From Hyphomicrobiales bacterium (lineage in GTDB: Bacteria; Pseudomonadota; Alphaproteobacteria; Rhizobiales; Xanthobacteraceae): 35,846 bases of DNA. Of this stretch, positions 34,506-35,846 are shown in pieces. The translations under genes were made by a program, and so were the position numbers. The stretch spans positions 1 through 35,846 of the forward strand of contig JAGXAC010000014.1 in NCBI GenBank assembly GCA_019075925.1, given 5' to 3'. Each line of letters opens with the position of its first letter. Position 1 is the stretch's first letter. The notes under the pieces were generated by a model. That model made no database searches. It was not told the DNA's origin and worked only from the letters and a program-made list of their open reading frames with translations.

Positions 34506-35402
34506 TTAATACGCCCAGAGCAGCAGCCCGACGCCGCCAACGATGAGGAACATGCCGGCAACTTCGCGTGCTGTCGTCTTTTGGCCAAAAGCAAACCGGG
34601 CGGCCATCTGCGCAAACAGCACTTCGACCAATGCCAATGTGCGCACGCTTGCGGCAGTGGCAAGCGCGAAAGCCAGGAACCAGAATTGCGAAGCGACGGC
34701 GCCCATGAAGCCCGCGAACAGCGACGGTTTCCAAGCACGCATAATCGCGAACAACGCCGCCGGATTGCGCAGCATGAGATAAAACGACAACAGCACCGTC
34801 TGCATGGCAATACCGACGGCAAGCGTAAAGGTTGCCGTCATGACAAAATTCGGCCAGCCAAGACTGAGAATGCCGCCGCGGTAGCCGATCGACGACAACG
34901 CGAACATCGCGGCTGAGGCAAGCCCGATCAGGGTCGGCCTGATGCCGCCGACCATGCCTCCTGGCTTGGTCGACATCAGCACGACGCCCGCGGTGGCGAT
35001 GACGATGGCGACCAGCATCGGCGACGTCAGCCGGTCGCCGAGAAACACCAATCCGAACACCGCGACCTGAATCGGTTCGGTCTTGATATAGGCAATAGTG
35101 ACGACGAATGAACGTTCGCTCATCGCCGCAAGCATCAACGCGGTAGCGGCTACCTGCGCCAGAGCACCGACGATCGTCCACGGCCAGAACGTCAGTCCGG
35201 GCAACGGCGGCCGCGATCCGCTTACGATCGACACGCCGACAAGAAAGACGAGCACGAACGGAAAGCCGAACAGAAACCGCACGTGCGTAGCACCCACGGT
35301 GCCGAGGCTCGCAGTCAGTTCGCGTTGCATCGCGTTACGCGCGGTCTGGGCGATTGCGGCAATGACGGTAAAAATGGCCCAAAACCAGGGAAAGATAATC
35401 AC
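34506..35402 (-). CDS. EamA/DMT-family transporter
   Basis: From GTG 35402 the 298-residue protein has about ten hydrophobic segments in two five-helix halves, the EamA (drug/metabolite transporter) plan. Examples are WFWAIFTVIAAIAQTARNAM at the start and VAGMFLIVGGVGLLLWAY at the end. The SFVVTIAYIKTEPIQVAVFG and ALVEVLFAQMAARFAFG segments are the equivalent helices of each half. Substrate unknown. The ORF-track start at 35546 overlaps ubiG and adds non-homologous residues. It starts 7 bases after the ubiG stop and is likely co-transcribed. Confidence 0.88.
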   Translation of the reverse strand: MIIFPWFWAIFTVIAAIAQTARNAMQRELTASLGTVGATHVRFLFGFPFVLVFLVGVSIVSGSRPPLPGLTFWPWTIVGALAQVAATALMLAAMSERSFVVTIAYIKTEPIQVAVFGLVFLGDRLTSPMLVAIVIATAGVVLMSTKPGGMVGGIRPTLIGLASAAMFALSSIGYRGGILSLGWPNFVMTATFTLAVGIAMQTVLLSFYLMLRNPAALFAIMRAWKPSLFAGFMGAVASQFWFLAFALATAASVRTLALVEVLFAQMAARFAFGQKTTAREVAGMFLIVGGVGLLLWAY

Positions 35403-35409
35403 GTGACCG

Positions 35410-35846
35410 TTACGCCGCTTTCTCTGCAACCACCATGTAGTTGACATCCATATCGGCTGCGAGCTGCCAGCGGTCGGCAAACAAATTGTAGCTGACGCCG
35501 GTTTCGCCGGTGGTACGCAAGCCGCTGTTCTCGAGTGCGGCTGCAAGCTCGCTGGGCGTCACGAACTTGTCCCAACGGTGAGTGCCCCGCGGCAACCAGC
35601 GCAGAACATATTCGGCACCGACGATCGCAAGCGCGAAGCTCTTGGCGGTGCGGTTTAGCGTGGCGACGAATACCAAGCCGCCCGGCTTGGCCAGGGTCGC
35701 GGCGAGATCGACGAACCGGCCGACATCGCTGACATGCTCGATCACTTCCATGGCGAGGACCAGGTCGAAGACCTCCCCGGCGGCCGCCAACGTTTCGGCA
35801 GTCGCGGAGCGATAATCAATCGCGAGCCCGGATTGCGCGGCGTGCC
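35410..35846 (-). CDS. ubiG: Ubiquinone biosynthesis O-methyltransferase UbiG (5' end cut by window)
   Basis: The frame runs off the right edge; the visible 145 C-terminal residues begin [36 protein letters not shown] is the UbiG post-motif, followed by [31 protein letters not shown] and a C-terminus with [12 protein letters not shown]. UbiG catalyses both O-methylations of ubiquinone synthesis at the membrane surface. The start M in the ORF track (35790) is an internal TTG. The EamA gene follows. The SAM-binding motif I lies outside the window. Confidence 0.94.
   Translation of the reverse strand, partial: HAAQSGLAIDYRSATAETLAAAGEVFDLVLAMEVIEHVSDVGRFVDLAATLAKPGGLVFVATLNRTAKSFALAIVGAEYVLRWLPRGTHRWDKFVTPSELAAALENSGLRTTGETGVSYNLFADRWQLAADMDVNYMVVAEKAA

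Overview
The window looks like ordinary chromosomal core sequence from a high-GC alphaproteobacterium of the order Hyphomicrobiales (Rhizobiales), most likely near the Bradyrhizobium/Xanthobacteraceae group. This rests on three things: gene order I recall from such genomes (xerD next to aroK-aroB; cobS-cobT beside a J-domain gene; secA, parvulin, argJ, mutT; fdxA-carD), protein sequences that resemble that group, and two dispersed palindromic repeat types that I recognise from those genomes. No database search was possible.

Layout. 1-1180 holds the tail of an unidentified gene and two small hypothetical genes. 1633-3788 is a COG0523/CobW-type GTPase with a histidine-rich metal-binding stretch, followed by a WD40 protein. 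A tRNA-Thr(GGT) lies at 3849-3923 (minus), followed by a membrane-anchored LTxxQ-like protein with a REP-like repeat in its upstream region. 5281-11341 (minus) runs DUF3108 protein, Suv3-like helicase, S4 RNA-binding protein, ferredoxin FdxA and CarD regulator, with rpmB (L28) divergent from it. 11939-16505 (minus) is J-domain protein, cobS, cobT (cobaltochelatase for aerobic B12 synthesis) and a dienelactone-hydrolase-like enzyme. bolA is divergent. 16921-19954 (minus) is aroK-aroB-CorC/HlyC-like, tightly overlapped.

20097-23887 (plus) is a small membrane protein, xerD, accA and a lipoprotein L,D-transpeptidase. It converges on secA (minus), which is divergent from a periplasmic parvulin followed by argJ, mutT and an orphan Flp-type pilin. 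A NDUFAF5/BioC-like methyltransferase (minus) is divergent from comF-grxC-nitrilase-DUF1178. The end carries a TolA/TonB-like protein, an EamA transporter and the 3' part of ubiG, all on minus.

The genes are mainly housekeeping: protein export (secA, parvulin), shikimate, arginine, fatty-acid, cobalamin and ubiquinone synthesis, redox and Fe-S biology (fdxA, grxC, bolA), nucleotide sanitation and envelope maintenance. I found no phage, insertion sequence, CRISPR array, toxin-antitoxin pair or defence island. The most interesting unexplained structure is between fdxA and carD: a good promoter, a C-rich stretch and an intrinsic terminator sit directly upstream of carD, which would produce either a roughly 55-nt small RNA or an attenuated carD leader. 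Other points worth a second look are a dispersed repeat that abuts the argJ start codon, the CobW-WD40 pair, and several operator-like palindromes.
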